41,160 bases of DNA, from contig CACXAT010000028.1 of assembly GCA_902765725.1 (NCBI GenBank), positions 1 to 41,160 of the forward strand, in the 5' to 3' direction. Positions 7,914-17,205 of this stretch are shown here, piece by piece. The notes beneath the pieces were generated by a model. It was not told the DNA's origin. It did not search any database and saw nothing but the letters and a program-made list of their open reading frames with translations. Both the position numbers and the translations under genes were made by a program. The stretch comes from an uncultured Lachnospiraceae bacterium (GTDB lineage: Bacteria > Bacillota > Clostridia > Lachnospirales > Lachnospiraceae). Numbering within the stretch: position 1 is the stretch's first letter; the number at the start of each line of letters is the position of its first letter.

Positions 7914-9650
7914 ATGGAAGATTACAGGGCAAGGTATGAAGAGTGGCTGAGCAATCCTTATTTTGATGAGGATACGAAGGCCGAGCTGAAGGCGATCGCC
8001 GATGATGAAAATGAGATCAAAGAGCGTTTCTATATGGATCTCGAGTTCGGCACCGCCGGTCTGCGCGGAATTATCGGTGCAGGCACCAACCGCATGAACA
8101 TCTACGTTGTCCGGAAGGCAACGCAGGGCCTTGCGAACTATATTCTCAAGGTCGGCGCGGCTGAGAAGGGTGTCGCGATCGCGCACGATTCCCGCCGCAT
8201 GCATGATGAGTTCACAGAGTGCGCGGCGCTTACGCTTGCAGCCAACGGCATCAAGGCCTATGTGTTTGACGCGCTCCGCCCGACTCCGGAGCTGTCCTAT
8301 GCAGTCCGTCATCTGGGATGTGTAGCCGGCATCAACATCACAGCCAGCCACAATCCGCCGGAATACAACGGATACAAGGTCTACTGGGAAGATGGCGCGC
8401 AGATCACCCCGCCTCACGACAGCGGCATCATGGCTGAGGTAAAGGCAATTGCTGATTACTCCGCCTGCAAGACCATGGACAAGCAGGAAGCGGTCGACAA
8501 GGGTCTCTATGTCGTGATCGGCGAAGAGGTCGACAATGACTACATCGAAGAGCTGAAGAAGAATGTCCTTCATCCGGAAGCGATCCGCGAGCAGGCGAAG
8601 AACCTGAAGATCGTCTACACTCCGCTGCACGGAACCGGACTGGTCCCGGCTGTCAGAGTCCTGAAGGAGCTGGGCTTCGAGAACGTCACGGTCGTTCCGG
8701 AGCAGGAGAAGCCGGACGGAGATTTCCCGACCGTATCCTATCCGAACCCGGAGGCAGAAGAGGCATTTGCTCTCGGACTCAAGCTTGCTGAGGAGACCGG
8801 AGCTGATTTGGTCCTGGCTACCGACCCGGACGCAGACCGTCTCGGCGTGAGAGTCAGGGACAAGGAAGGCGTATACCATACTCTGACCGGAAACATGTCC
8901 GGCAGCCTTCTTGCGGACTATGAGATCGGACAGACCAAGGCGCTGAAGGGACTTCCCGCTGACGGCCTGCTGATCAAGACCATCGTTACCACGAACCTGG
9001 CAGACGCGATCTGCAAGTACTATGGTGTTGCAGAGTATGAGTGCCTGACCGGCTTCAAGTGGATCGGACGTCAGATCCTGAAGATGGAAAATGAGAAGAA
9101 GGGAACCTATCTCTTCGGATTCGAGGAGAGCTACGGCTGCCTGATCGGAACCCATGCCCGCGATAAGGACGCGATCGTTGCCGTCATGGCACTGTGCGAG
9201 GCTGCTGCATACTACAAGACCAAGGATATGACCCTGTGGGATGCGATGCTCGACCTGTATGAGCGCTGCGGATACTACAAGGATGACATCAAGTCCGTCG
9301 GACTTGCAGGTATCGAAGGTCTCCAGAAGATCCAGCAGATCATGGCGACGCTCCGTGCAGAACCGCTCAAGGAGCTGGCAGGCTACAAGGTACTGAAGGT
9401 CCGCGACTATCAGAACGATACGATCCTGGATCTGCAGTCCGGAACCGAGACCGACACCGGCCTTCCGAAGTCCAACGTCCTGTACTATGAGATGACGAAT
9501 GACGCATGGCTGTGCGTACGTCCGTCCGGAACCGAGCCGAAGATCAAGTTCTACTTCGGCGTGGTGGGAGATTCTCTGGAGGATGCGGACGCGAAGAGTG
9601 CCGCCTTCGGCGCAGAAGTGCTGGCAGTCATCGACGAGATGCTGAAATAA
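7914..9650 (+). CDS. pgm: Phosphoglucomutase / phosphomannomutase, alpha-D-phosphohexomutase family
   Basis: Interconverts hexose 1- and 6-phosphates through a phosphoserine enzyme. The catalytic serine loop is TASHNPPEYNGYK (~residue 142), the metal-binding loop is ATDPDADRLG (~residue 301), the sugar-binding loop is GFEESYG, and the phosphate-binding loop is RPSGTEPKIKFYF (~residue 535). Length of 578 residues matches the long PgcA type of Firmicutes, which makes glucose 1-phosphate for glycogen and envelope sugars; glgC and glgD at the other end of the window use that product. I start at ATG 7914, preceded by AAAAAGGAGAAG; the longer frame from 7869 has no ribosome binding site. Substrate preference for glucose or mannose is not resolved by sequence. 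Confidence 0.92.
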   Translation: MEDYRARYEEWLSNPYFDEDTKAELKAIADDENEIKERFYMDLEFGTAGLRGIIGAGTNRMNIYVVRKATQGLANYILKVGAAEKGVAIAHDSRRMHDEFTECAALTLAANGIKAYVFDALRPTPELSYAVRHLGCVAGINITASHNPPEYNGYKVYWEDGAQITPPHDSGIMAEVKAIADYSACKTMDKQEAVDKGLYVVIGEEVDNDYIEELKKNVLHPEAIREQAKNLKIVYTPLHGTGLVPAVRVLKELGFENVTVVPEQEKPDGDFPTVSYPNPEAEEAFALGLKLAEETGADLVLATDPDADRLGVRVRDKEGVYHTLTGNMSGSLLADYEIGQTKALKGLPADGLLIKTIVTTNLADAICKYYGVAEYECLTGFKWIGRQILKMENEKKGTYLFGFEESYGCLIGTHARDKDAIVAVMALCEAAAYYKTKDMTLWDAMLDLYERCGYYKDDIKSVGLAGIEGLQKIQQIMATLRAEPLKELAGYKVLKVRDYQNDTILDLQSGTETDTGLPKSNVLYYEMTNDAWLCVRPSGTEPKIKFYFGVVGDSLEDADAKSAAFGAEVLAVIDEMLK

Positions 9651-9701
9651 GGCAGTACCTGCCGAAAAGGCCCTCAATAAGGCATTTCCGGGCCCCTGTG
9701 C

Positions 9702-9730
9702 TTGACAAATAAGCATAACGGGGATATAAG
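9702..9730 (+). promoter_or_regulatory. Promoter of hup
   Basis: TTGACA (9702-9707) and TATAAG (9725-9730) at a spacing of exactly 17 bases, upstream of a leader of about 55 bases and an AAAAGGAG ribosome binding site. Confidence 0.85.
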
Positions 9731-9792
9731 TAAACAGAGTGCCCCCTGAGGGCGGGTTAAAGAATTATTTTTAAATAAAAAGGAGTAATCTC

Positions 9793-10065
9793 ATGAATAA
9801 GACAGAACTTGTAGCCGCTATGGCTGATAACGCCGGACTGACCAAGAAGGATGCCGAGGCAGCTCTGAAGGCATTTGTTGAGACTGTTGAAGCAGCTCTG
9901 AAGGCTGGCGATAAGGTTCAGATCGTAGGTTTCGGTACTTTCGAAGTTTCTGAGAGAGCAGCCCGTGAGGGAAGAAATCCGCAGACTGGCGAGACCATGA
10001 ACATCGCTGCTTCCAAGAGCCCGAAGTTCAAGGCTGGCAAGGCTCTGAAGGATGCTCTGAACTGA
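9793..10065 (+). CDS. hup: DNA-binding protein HU
   Basis: A 90-residue histone-like protein that bends and compacts DNA as a dimer. Begins [22 protein letters not shown], with the DNA-contacting arm [27 protein letters not shown] near the C-terminus, the best conserved HU signature. Its codon choice is strongly biased, as expected for an abundant protein. It has its own promoter and a strong terminator, and stands just before rqcP as in many Clostridia. Confidence 0.97.
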   Translation: MNKTELVAAMADNAGLTKKDAEAALKAFVETVEAALKAGDKVQIVGFGTFEVSERAAREGRNPQTGETMNIAASKSPKFKAGKALKDALN

Positions 10066-10116
10066 TCATTGAAGATCGGGCGATGCTGCATCACTGATAT
10101 AGATGGATGGTTCTGG

Positions 10117-10146
10117 CCCCCTGTCCGGAAGGACAGGGGGTTTATT
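10117..10146 (+). terminator. Terminator of hup
   Basis: CCCCCTGTCC and GGACAGGGGG form a perfect 10-bp stem with a GGAA loop followed by TTTATT, 50 bases after the hup stop. It overlaps the leader of rqcP, so partial read-through could feed rqcP. Confidence 0.85.
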
Positions 10147-10159
10147 ACAGGGGTAAGAG

Positions 10160-10399
10160 ATGAGACTTGATAAATATCTGAAGGTTTCCCGGCTGATCAA
10201 GAGGCGCACGGTGGCCAATGAAGCCTGTGACGCCGGAAGGGTACAGATCAACGGCAGGCCCGCGAAGGCCTCCGCGCAGGTGAATGTGGGAGATGTGATC
10301 GAGATCGCCTTCGGGAACCGCTCTGTAAAGGCCGAGATCCTCAGCGTCGCGGAAACCGTCCGCAAGGAAGAGGCCCAGGAGATGTTCCGCTACCTGTGA
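10160..10399 (+). CDS. rqcP: S4-domain ribosome quality-control factor RqcP
   Basis: A 79-residue S4 RNA-binding protein (MRLDKYLKVSRLIKRRTVANEACDAGRV, then QINGRPAK and VGDVIEIAFG). The size and location just after hup match RqcP (YabO), which binds 50S subunits carrying obstructed nascent chains and helps RqcH add alanine tails. The related heat-shock protein Hsp15 has the same fold but a longer C-terminus. In spore-forming Clostridia yabP and yabQ normally come next; here only a leader and divIC follow. Confidence 0.88.
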   Translation: MRLDKYLKVSRLIKRRTVANEACDAGRVQINGRPAKASAQVNVGDVIEIAFGNRSVKAEILSVAETVRKEEAQEMFRYL

Positions 10400-10571
10400 A
10401 TTTTTTACATTTCTGTTACAATTGACACAATTGGCGGATTAGGGGTTGAATTCGCTGTTTAAACAGCTTAAACTGATACATAGTATAAGTATAAATATCA
10501 CGCATGTCGGATGCGGGGAGACGGCTGGGGAGGCCGGCGGAAGACAGCGGGAAAGTAAGGGGTACAATCAG

Positions 10572-10877
10572 ATGGCGTCAAGGTACAGCCGCCCGGTTTC
10601 GGTCGCGAACCGACGGGGCATGAGACTTATTGTAGTTGTTGTGCTGATCATGGTAATCGCACTTGCAGTGCGCTGCAGGAGTCTTATCAACAAGAATGAG
10701 ACTTATGCACAGCAGATCGATCTGCTGGAGCAGCAGATTACGGAAGAGAACGGCAGGACCGAGAACATCGAGGAATTCCGCGATTATACGAAGACGAATC
10801 CCTACATCGAGAAGGTTGCCCGGGAGAAGCTGGGGCTGGTCTATCCGGACGAGATCATATTCCAGCCGGAAGACTGA
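10572..10877 (+). CDS. divIC: Cell-division protein of the DivIC/FtsB family
   Basis: A 101-residue bitopic membrane protein: basic N-terminus, one membrane helix (LIVVVVLIMVIALAV, residues ~18-33), then a coiled coil (NKNETYAQQIDLLEQQITEENGRTENIEEF) and the typical C-terminal segment PYIEKVAREKLGLVYPDEI. DivIC/FtsB acts in the divisome with FtsL and DivIB/FtsQ. I chose ATG 10572 with AAGGGG about 10 bases upstream; a frame open from 10446 would add about 40 residues with no homology and no ribosome binding site. Located between rqcP and tilS as expected, but without spoIIE after it. Confidence 0.88.
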   Translation: MASRYSRPVSVANRRGMRLIVVVVLIMVIALAVRCRSLINKNETYAQQIDLLEQQITEENGRTENIEEFRDYTKTNPYIEKVAREKLGLVYPDEIIFQPED

Positions 10878-10903
10878 TGCGGATTCTATAACAGGAGACC
10901 AGG

Positions 10904-10938
10904 CGCTCTGTGGAGGTATTCCACGGGGCGCTTTTTTT
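10904..10938 (+). terminator. Terminator after divIC
   Basis: GCGCTCTGTGGA pairs with TCCACGGGGCGC, with a short loop, followed by seven T. It ends just before the tilS start, so tilS must be read through it or from a promoter I cannot see. Confidence 0.75.
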
Positions 10939-10948
10939 GAAGGCATGA

Positions 10949-12373
10949 GTGCACATGGATGATTTTCTGAGACAGGTGAGCGGGACGATCTCCCGCTGGC
11001 AGATGCTGCAGCCGGGGGACAGCGTCCTTGCCGCGGTGTCGGGTGGCGCGGACTCGGTCTGCCTTGTGCTGGCGCTGAAGGAGCTGGGGTACAGGGTGCA
11101 TGCCCTCCATGTAGAGCATGGAATCCGGGGGCAGGAGAGCCTGGAGGACTGTGCATTTGTCCGGAAGCTGTGCGAGGAGCATGAGATCCCCCTGACGGTG
11201 GAGCAGATCGACGCGCCGGCCCTCGCCGCCAGGAGCGGGCGCTCCGTGGAGGAGGCTGCCAGGGACGCGCGCTACCGGATCATCCGGGAGATATTGAAGA
11301 GACTGAAGATCCGGCATGCCGCCGTTGCCCACCACAGGGACGATCAGGCGGAGACGGTCCTGTGGAATCTGATGCGGGGGAGCAGCCTGACCGGCCTGTG
11401 CGGGATCCTTCCCGTGCGAAGGATGGAGGAGACCGGGCTGTGCCTCATCCGCCCGCTGCTGGAAACAGGAAGAGATGAGATCGAGGCGTGGCTGACCGGC
11501 CGCGGCCAGTCCTGGAGAACAGACCGGACGAATCTGGACACGAACATCACCAGGAACGCGATCCGGCTGGAGATCCTTCCGCAGATGGAGGAGCTCAATG
11601 CCAGGGCCCGTCTTCATATCGCGAAGACGGCCGAAGACCTGGCGCAGGTGGAGCGCTATCTGGAGGATGTGACGCAGCTGGCTTATGCCGAAGCTGTGAG
11701 CACTGCGGATGATCTGATTATCGACCTGGGAGCTCTGTCAAGGCAGCCTGAACTGATCCGCGGCAGGGTCCTGCACCGGGCCATCGGCCAGGCCGGCGGA
11801 GGCCTGAGAGATATCACCCGGGAACATGTCGAGTCGGTGATGAGACTGAGCGGGATGGACAACGGCAGGAGGATCAGCCTGCCGGGCGGTCTGACGGCAG
11901 TTCGCGAGGAGGGTATCCTCCGCCTGACATACGAGTCCCCGTCTTCATATGAAGAGGAGGTTCGGATCGACCGGGATGGGGTATACCGGTTTCCGGGAGG
12001 CCTTGTGCTGAAGGCAGAATTTGGCGTCTGGCAGGGCGGTGATGTCTCCAAAAAGAAGTACACGAAGACTCTGGCGTATGATACAATGACTCCGTATCTT
12101 ACGCTGCGCACCCGCAGGGAGGGGGACTGGATCCAGGTCAATTCCCACGGAAGGCGCAGGAAACTGAAGGAGTATCTGATCGATGAGAAGATCCCCAGAG
12201 GCAGAAGGGGTCAGATCCCTCTCATCGCGCAGGGAAGCCATGTGCTCTGGGTGATCGGCCACCGCATCAGCGAGGCGGCCAAGGTATCCGAAGGCGTTCA
12301 TTTTGCCAGGATCACGGTTCTCCCGGAGGAGGAAGTGAAGGGCCGCGAAACGGCTGACAGGAGAGATTTATGA
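10949..12373 (+). CDS. tilS: tRNA(Ile) lysidine synthetase
   Basis: TilS changes C34 of the CAU-anticodon tRNA-Ile to lysidine using ATP and lysine. The PP-loop ATP-binding motif is AAVSGGADSVCLV (~residue 30), followed by HALHVEHGIRGQES and the VAHHRDDQAETVLWNLMRGSSLTGLCG stretch that holds the His and Asp of the active site. The C-terminal substrate domain has MTPYLTLRTRREGDWI and GRRRKLKEYLIDEKIP. At 474 residues it is full length. Start is uncertain: GTG 10949 is 5 bases after GAAGG, while ATG 10955 (MDDFLRQ) is 11 bases after it. It overlaps hpt by four bases (ATGA), showing translational coupling, an arrangement conserved in Firmicutes. Confidence 0.94.
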   Translation: MHMDDFLRQVSGTISRWQMLQPGDSVLAAVSGGADSVCLVLALKELGYRVHALHVEHGIRGQESLEDCAFVRKLCEEHEIPLTVEQIDAPALAARSGRSVEEAARDARYRIIREILKRLKIRHAAVAHHRDDQAETVLWNLMRGSSLTGLCGILPVRRMEETGLCLIRPLLETGRDEIEAWLTGRGQSWRTDRTNLDTNITRNAIRLEILPQMEELNARARLHIAKTAEDLAQVERYLEDVTQLAYAEAVSTADDLIIDLGALSRQPELIRGRVLHRAIGQAGGGLRDITREHVESVMRLSGMDNGRRISLPGGLTAVREEGILRLTYESPSSYEEEVRIDRDGVYRFPGGLVLKAEFGVWQGGDVSKKKYTKTLAYDTMTPYLTLRTRREGDWIQVNSHGRRRKLKEYLIDEKIPRGRRGQIPLIAQGSHVLWVIGHRISEAAKVSEGVHFARITVLPEEEVKGRETADRRDL

Positions 12374-12900
12374 AAGAGACGACAAGAGTTCTGATTCCGG
12401 AAGAAAAGGTAGATGAGAGGATCGCGCAGCTTGGAGAGCAGATCAGCAGGGATTACGAGGGGAAGCAGGTCCATCTGATCGGGATCCTGAAGGGAAGCAT
12501 ATTTTTTATCTGTGAGCTGGCCAAGAGGATCACAGTCCCGGTGACGATGGACTTTATGTCCGTTTCCAGCTACGGCGCCGGCACCAAGTCCAGCGGCGTT
12601 GTTAAGCTGATCAAGGATCTTGATGAGTCCATCGAAGGCAAGGATATCCTGGTGGTGGAGGACATCATCGATTCCGGCCACACACTGAGCTACCTGCTGA
12701 AGAATCTCAGCAGCCGCAATCCTGCCTCGATCCGCCTGTGCACCCTGCTGGACAAGCCGGAGCGCAGAGAGGTCGACGTGGAAGTTGACTATCAGGGATT
12801 CTCGATCCCGGATGAATTCGTGATCGGCTATGGCCTTGATTACGACCAGAGATATCGCAATCTTCCCTACATAGGGGTTCTGTCACTCACAGAGGAGTAA
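12370..12900 (+). CDS. hpt: Hypoxanthine phosphoribosyltransferase
   Basis: Salvages hypoxanthine and guanine to IMP and GMP with PRPP. The PRPP-binding motif [15 protein letters not shown] lies at ~residues 95-109; [19 protein letters not shown] near the N-terminus and a C-terminal [24 protein letters not shown] are further family signatures. Length of 176 residues is standard. It begins in the tilS stop codon and is followed after seven bases by ftsH, giving the conserved tilS-hpt-ftsH operon. Confidence 0.96.
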   Translation: MKETTRVLIPEEKVDERIAQLGEQISRDYEGKQVHLIGILKGSIFFICELAKRITVPVTMDFMSVSSYGAGTKSSGVVKLIKDLDESIEGKDILVVEDIIDSGHTLSYLLKNLSSRNPASIRLCTLLDKPERREVDVEVDYQGFSIPDEFVIGYGLDYDQRYRNLPYIGVLSLTEE

Positions 12901-12907
12901 TGTTATT

Positions 12908-14713
12908 TTGAATAAATCAGCCAGAAGTACAGGTTTCTATATAGTGCTCGGCCTGCTGTGCATCTTTCTGATCTTCGCGCTGCGGGACAGCTTCAACGGC
13001 CGCAGCGACATCACGGAGAAGGAGCTCGTCTCCATGTTGGAGAAGGGCCACGTCTCCAAGGTGGTCGTGATCCAGAATGAGGAGGTCCCCACGGGCACCC
13101 TGCAGGTCACGACTTCTGAAAATGAGATTCTGACGGTCAATGTGACCGATACGACCCGGGCGGTCGACCTATTAGATGACTATGACGTAACCGTCAGCAT
13201 AGAGGATGTGGCCAGGCGCAGTACGCTGTTCACGATGGTGCTTCCGGCACTGATGAGCGGCGCGATGGTCCTCCTGCTGATCATGTTCCTGAACCGTCAG
13301 CAGGGCGGAGGCAACTCTGCCATGATGAACTTCGGCAAGAGCCGGGCGAGGATGTTCACGCCCGACGCGAAGAAGGTTACCTTCGCGGATGTCGCAGGCC
13401 TGCAGGAGGAGAAGGAAGAGCTGGCAGAGATCGTGGAATTCCTGTCAGAGCCGGCCAAGTTCCTGAATGTCGGCGCCAGGATTCCCAAGGGGGTGCTCCT
13501 GGTGGGCCCTCCCGGAACTGGTAAGACGCTGATCGCCCGCGCGGTTGCCGGAGAGGCCGGGGTTCCGTTCTTCTCGATCTCCGGATCAGACTTCGTGGAG
13601 ATGTTCGTAGGTGTCGGCGCGAGCCGTGTGCGCGACCTGTTCGAGGAAGCGAAGAAGAATCAGCCCTGTATCGTATTCATCGATGAGATCGATGCAGTGG
13701 GACGCCGCAGAGGCACAGGTATGGGCGGCGGCCACGACGAGAGGGAGCAGACACTGAACCAGCTGCTTGTCGAGATGGACGGCTTCTCTGAGAATGAAGG
13801 CATCATCGTGATGGCAGCTACGAACCGTGTGGATATCCTCGATCCCGCGATCCTGCGTGCCGGCAGGTTTGACCGTCAGGTGACGGTGGGCCGCCCGGAC
13901 GTGAAGGGACGTGAAGAGATCCTGAAGGTCCATGCCAGAAATAAGCCGCTGGCGGATGACGTGGATCTTGGCGCGGTGGCCCGCACGACGGCGGGATTTA
14001 CCGGGGCAGACCTGGAGAATCTGATGAATGAGGCAGCGATCCTGGCCGCGAAGGAGAAGAGAGTCTTCCTGAAGCAGCAGGACATCGAGCAGGCGTTCAT
14101 CCGGATCGGGATCGGAGCGGAGAAACACAGCCGCATCATCTCTGAGAAGGAGAAGCGCATCACTGCCTACCACGAGTCGGGGCACGCGATCCTGTTCCAT
14201 CTTCTCCCGGATGTGGGACCAGTCCATACGATCTCTATCATACCCACCGGCCACGGTGCCGCGGGCTATACGATGCCGCTGCCGGACAAGGATTACATGT
14301 TCGAGACCAAGGGCAGGATGTTCCAGCAGATCGTGGTCTCCCTGGGCGGAAGAGTCGCAGAGGAGCTGGTCATCGGGGACATCACCACAGGTGCGTCCCA
14401 GGATATCAAGCAGGCTACGGATGCGGCCAGGGCGATGGTCACCAAGTACGGCTTCTCCGAGAAGCTGGGACCGATCAACTATGAGCAGGGCGAGGATGAG
14501 ATCTTCATCGGCAAGGATCTGGCCCACACCCGCCAGTATGGCGAGCAGGTCGCTTCCGTCATCGATGACGAGGTCAAGCAGATCATAGACGAGGCTTATG
14601 CCAAAGCGTATGAACTGATCTCGTCTCACAGGGATATCCTTGATAAGTCGGCGGCGCTGCTGATCGAGAAGGAAAAGGTGTCCCGCGAAGAATTCGAGGC
14701 ACTGTTTGTGTAA
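12908..14713 (+). CDS. ftsH: ATP-dependent zinc metalloprotease FtsH
   Basis: A membrane-anchored AAA+ protease that degrades misfolded membrane proteins and regulatory proteins as a hexamer. Order of parts: membrane helix ([16 protein letters not shown]), extracytoplasmic domain, second membrane helix ([19 protein letters not shown]), Walker A GPPGTGKT (~residue 198), Walker [16 protein letters not shown] (~255), sensor regions, then zinc site HESGH (~421). Length 601 residues is slightly shorter than the B. subtilis protein at the C-terminus. It starts with TTG at 12908, ten bases after GAGGAG; the nearby ATG at 12901 reads into a stop at once. TTG initiation may limit expression. It is the last gene of the tilS-hpt-ftsH unit. 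Confidence 0.96.
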   Translation: MNKSARSTGFYIVLGLLCIFLIFALRDSFNGRSDITEKELVSMLEKGHVSKVVVIQNEEVPTGTLQVTTSENEILTVNVTDTTRAVDLLDDYDVTVSIEDVARRSTLFTMVLPALMSGAMVLLLIMFLNRQQGGGNSAMMNFGKSRARMFTPDAKKVTFADVAGLQEEKEELAEIVEFLSEPAKFLNVGARIPKGVLLVGPPGTGKTLIARAVAGEAGVPFFSISGSDFVEMFVGVGASRVRDLFEEAKKNQPCIVFIDEIDAVGRRRGTGMGGGHDEREQTLNQLLVEMDGFSENEGIIVMAATNRVDILDPAILRAGRFDRQVTVGRPDVKGREEILKVHARNKPLADDVDLGAVARTTAGFTGADLENLMNEAAILAAKEKRVFLKQQDIEQAFIRIGIGAEKHSRIISEKEKRITAYHESGHAILFHLLPDVGPVHTISIIPTGHGAAGYTMPLPDKDYMFETKGRMFQQIVVSLGGRVAEELVIGDITTGASQDIKQATDAARAMVTKYGFSEKLGPINYEQGEDEIFIGKDLAHTRQYGEQVASVIDDEVKQIIDEAYAKAYELISSHRDILDKSAALLIEKEKVSREEFEALFV

Positions 14714-14916
14714 CAGAATACGGGTCCGGACATGCGCGGGCGGATGCGGCGCTGACAGACGCTCCTGCATGTTTAGATAATTTGCACAAAATTAAAAAAT
14801 TTATTTAGACAAGTTTGAGCATACTTATTTTGAACTTTATGCTATAGTACTATTGTGTAAAACCCCAATACATAAATAGTTTTGCTACACCCCATAAGAG
14901 AATACCTTCTCCAAAT

Positions 14917-14952
14917 GAAAAGGGACAGCGCTCAGGCGTTGTTCCTTTTCTA
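14917..14952 (+). terminator. Terminator or attenuator between ftsH and the GH13 gene
   Basis: AAAAGGGACAGCGC pairs with GCGTTGTTCCTTTT, followed by CTAATAAT. It lies only about 45 bases before the GH13 start and far from the ftsH stop, so it may be an attenuator in the GH13 leader. The AT-rich stretch 14770-14880 contains promoter-like hexamers (TTGAGC, 17 bases, TATGCT) but I cannot assign one firmly. Confidence 0.6.
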
Positions 14953-14995
14953 ATAATATAGAAGGGAGAGGGCAGGAACGGTAAGGATATCTGGA

Positions 14996-17146
14996 ATGTA
15001 TACACCATATAGCAGAAAGATATACAGTCAGGCGATGCGGACCTCCCGCTATGTCATGGAGATGATCCCGACACTGAACAGGGAGGCTCTGTTCGCGGAT
15101 GAGAGCCGGGAGTATGTATCCCCGCCGGAGCCTGAGGTCGGAGAGCTCGTGACCTTCCGGGTGCGCACGGCAAGGGCCAATGTGGATGAGGTCTGGCTTG
15201 TCAGTGAGCACATGCGCCAGAGACTGGAATTCGAGAAGACCCGGGGACTCTTTGACTTCTATACGACAAAAGTCGAGATGGGAAGAGATGTCCTGAGCTA
15301 TTATTTCATGATCATCAGCGGGAATGCCCGCGAGGGCCTGGGCAAGACCGGAGTTGTCAGCAGGCGGGAGGACATCGTCCCCTTCCGGCTCTGTCCCGGC
15401 TTCTCCACGCCCGACTGGGCCAAGGGAGCGGTCATGTATCAGATCTTCACGGACCGGTTCTGCAACGGGGATCCGTCCAATGATGTGCTGGACGGCGAGT
15501 ATTCCTACATCGGCAGGAACGTCCGGCAGGTGAAGGACTGGTATCAGAGACCGGAGAGCATGGATGTGGGCAACTTCTACGGCGGTGACCTGGAGGGTGT
15601 GCGGCAGAAGCTGGATTACCTGCAGGAGCTGGGGGTGGAGGCGATCTATTTCAACCCTCTGTTCGTGTCTCCGTCGAATCACAAGTATGATACCCAGGAT
15701 TATGACCATATCGATCCCCACTACGGGAAGCTGGTGGTGGATGAGGGAGAGCTCCTGGGGCCGGATCAGACGGATAATGAGGCGGCCACCCGCTATATCT
15801 GCAGGGTGACCCGGAAGGAGAACCTGGAGGCCTCCGACGCGCTCTTCTGCACGCTGGTGCAGGAGGCCCATGAGAGGGGAATCCGCGTCATCCTGGACGG
15901 TGTGTTCAACCACTGCGGTTCCTTCAACAAATGGCTGGACCGGGAGAAGATCTACAGCGCTCAGGATGGCTATGAGAAGGGAGCCTACCGCTCCGCCTCC
16001 TCGCCCTACAGAGAGTACTTCCAGTTCGACGATACCGATGACAGCCGCTGGCCGGACAACGGTTCCTATTCCGGATGGTGGGGCCATGATACGCTTCCGA
16101 AGCTCAATTACGAGGGCTCGGAGAAGCTCTGTTCCTATATCCTGTCGGTTGCGAGAAAATGGGTATCGCCGCCGTTTAACGCGGACGGCTGGCGCCTGGA
16201 CGTGGCCGCGGATCTCGGACACAGCCCGGAGTTTAACCATAAGTTCTGGAAGGCCTTCCGGCATGAGGTGAAGGCGGCAAATCCCGATGCGGTGATCATA
16301 GCGGAGCATTATGGAGACGCCTCTTCATGGCTTGGCGGGGACCAGTGGGATACGGTCATGAACTATGACGCCTTCATGGAGCCCATGACCTGGTTCTTCA
16401 CCGGGATGGAGAAGCATTCGGATGATTTCAACCCGGATCTTCTGGGAGACGCGTGGCAGTTCCGCTGCTCCATGGAGCGCAATATGTGCGCCTTCATGCA
16501 GCCGTCTCTTCTGTGCTCCATGAACCAGCTCTCGAACCACGACCATTCCAGATTCCTGACAAGGACGAATCATACGACCGGAAGGATCTCGGACTTTGAC
16601 TTTGACGCAGCCTCCGAGGATGTGGACCCTGCAGTCATGAGGGAGGCGGTCCTCTTCCAGATGACCTGGCCGGGCGCTCCGACCCTGTACTACGGGGACG
16701 AGGCGGGGATGACCGGGTTCACGGATCCGGACAGCCGCAGGCCCTATCCCTGGGGAAGGGAAGACCGCAGGATGCTTCATTTCCACAAGGATGCCATCGC
16801 CTTTCACAAGGAGAATAAGGTGCTGAAGTTCGGTTCGGTCCGTTTCCTGAAGGGAGATAAGGACTTCATCTCCTACGCCCGGTTTGACCAGAAGGAGCAG
16901 ATCGTGTGCGCCTTCAACAATTCAGATCATGACATGGAAGTGACCATACCGGTCTGGATCGCGGGAGTCTCCCAGGAAGGAGAGATGACCAGAGTCTTTG
17001 CCACCGACCGGACCTCCTGGACCAGGGAGAAAAAGAAGTACAAGGTGGAAAATGGAGAGATTTCGCTGCATCTTGGCCCGAAGACGGGGGTGGCACTGGC
17101 CGCCCACACCAATGCCAGGTTTGCACAGAAGCCCAGATGGTGGTAA
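14996..17146 (+). CDS. GH13 alpha-amylase family enzyme, neopullulanase/cyclomaltodextrinase-like
   Basis: A 716-residue glycoside hydrolase acting on alpha-1,4 (and perhaps alpha-1,6) glucans or maltodextrins. There is no signal peptide, so it is cytoplasmic. After about 50 residues comes a beta-sandwich domain resembling CBM34, then the catalytic barrel with all four GH13 regions: DGVFNHCG (~residue 301), GWRLDVAAD with the nucleophile Asp (~397), IIAEHYGD with the acid/base Glu (~432), and LSNHDHSRF with the transition-state Asp (~511). MYQIFTDRFCNGDPSND near residue 150 carries the calcium-site type loop. A C-terminal beta domain closes the protein. It is a likely partner of the pgm, glgC and glgD genes in glycogen or maltodextrin turnover, though it lies in a cell-wall gene cluster. 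Exact substrate not determined. Confidence 0.9.
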   Translation: MYTPYSRKIYSQAMRTSRYVMEMIPTLNREALFADESREYVSPPEPEVGELVTFRVRTARANVDEVWLVSEHMRQRLEFEKTRGLFDFYTTKVEMGRDVLSYYFMIISGNAREGLGKTGVVSRREDIVPFRLCPGFSTPDWAKGAVMYQIFTDRFCNGDPSNDVLDGEYSYIGRNVRQVKDWYQRPESMDVGNFYGGDLEGVRQKLDYLQELGVEAIYFNPLFVSPSNHKYDTQDYDHIDPHYGKLVVDEGELLGPDQTDNEAATRYICRVTRKENLEASDALFCTLVQEAHERGIRVILDGVFNHCGSFNKWLDREKIYSAQDGYEKGAYRSASSPYREYFQFDDTDDSRWPDNGSYSGWWGHDTLPKLNYEGSEKLCSYILSVARKWVSPPFNADGWRLDVAADLGHSPEFNHKFWKAFRHEVKAANPDAVIIAEHYGDASSWLGGDQWDTVMNYDAFMEPMTWFFTGMEKHSDDFNPDLLGDAWQFRCSMERNMCAFMQPSLLCSMNQLSNHDHSRFLTRTNHTTGRISDFDFDAASEDVDPAVMREAVLFQMTWPGAPTLYYGDEAGMTGFTDPDSRRPYPWGREDRRMLHFHKDAIAFHKENKVLKFGSVRFLKGDKDFISYARFDQKEQIVCAFNNSDHDMEVTIPVWIAGVSQEGEMTRVFATDRTSWTREKKKYKVENGEISLHLGPKTGVALAAHTNARFAQKPRWW

Positions 17147-17205
17147 TCTGAAACATACTGCATGCACCGATGCATCAAAAACTAATAACAGAGGGGTATT
17201 CAAAT

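Noticed and set aside
7881..9716. A 611-codon open frame on the minus strand, longer than the pgm gene it overlaps
   Set aside because: It is antisense to a full-length phosphohexomutase with all motifs; the codon bias of pgm (few TTA, CTA and TCA codons) keeps the reverse frame open. The same holds for long minus frames across ftsH, the GH13 gene and prsA.
10446..10571. N-terminal extension of the DivIC-like protein by about 42 residues
   Set aside because: No ribosome binding site at the upstream start and no family similarity, while ATG 10572 has one and gives the normal length.
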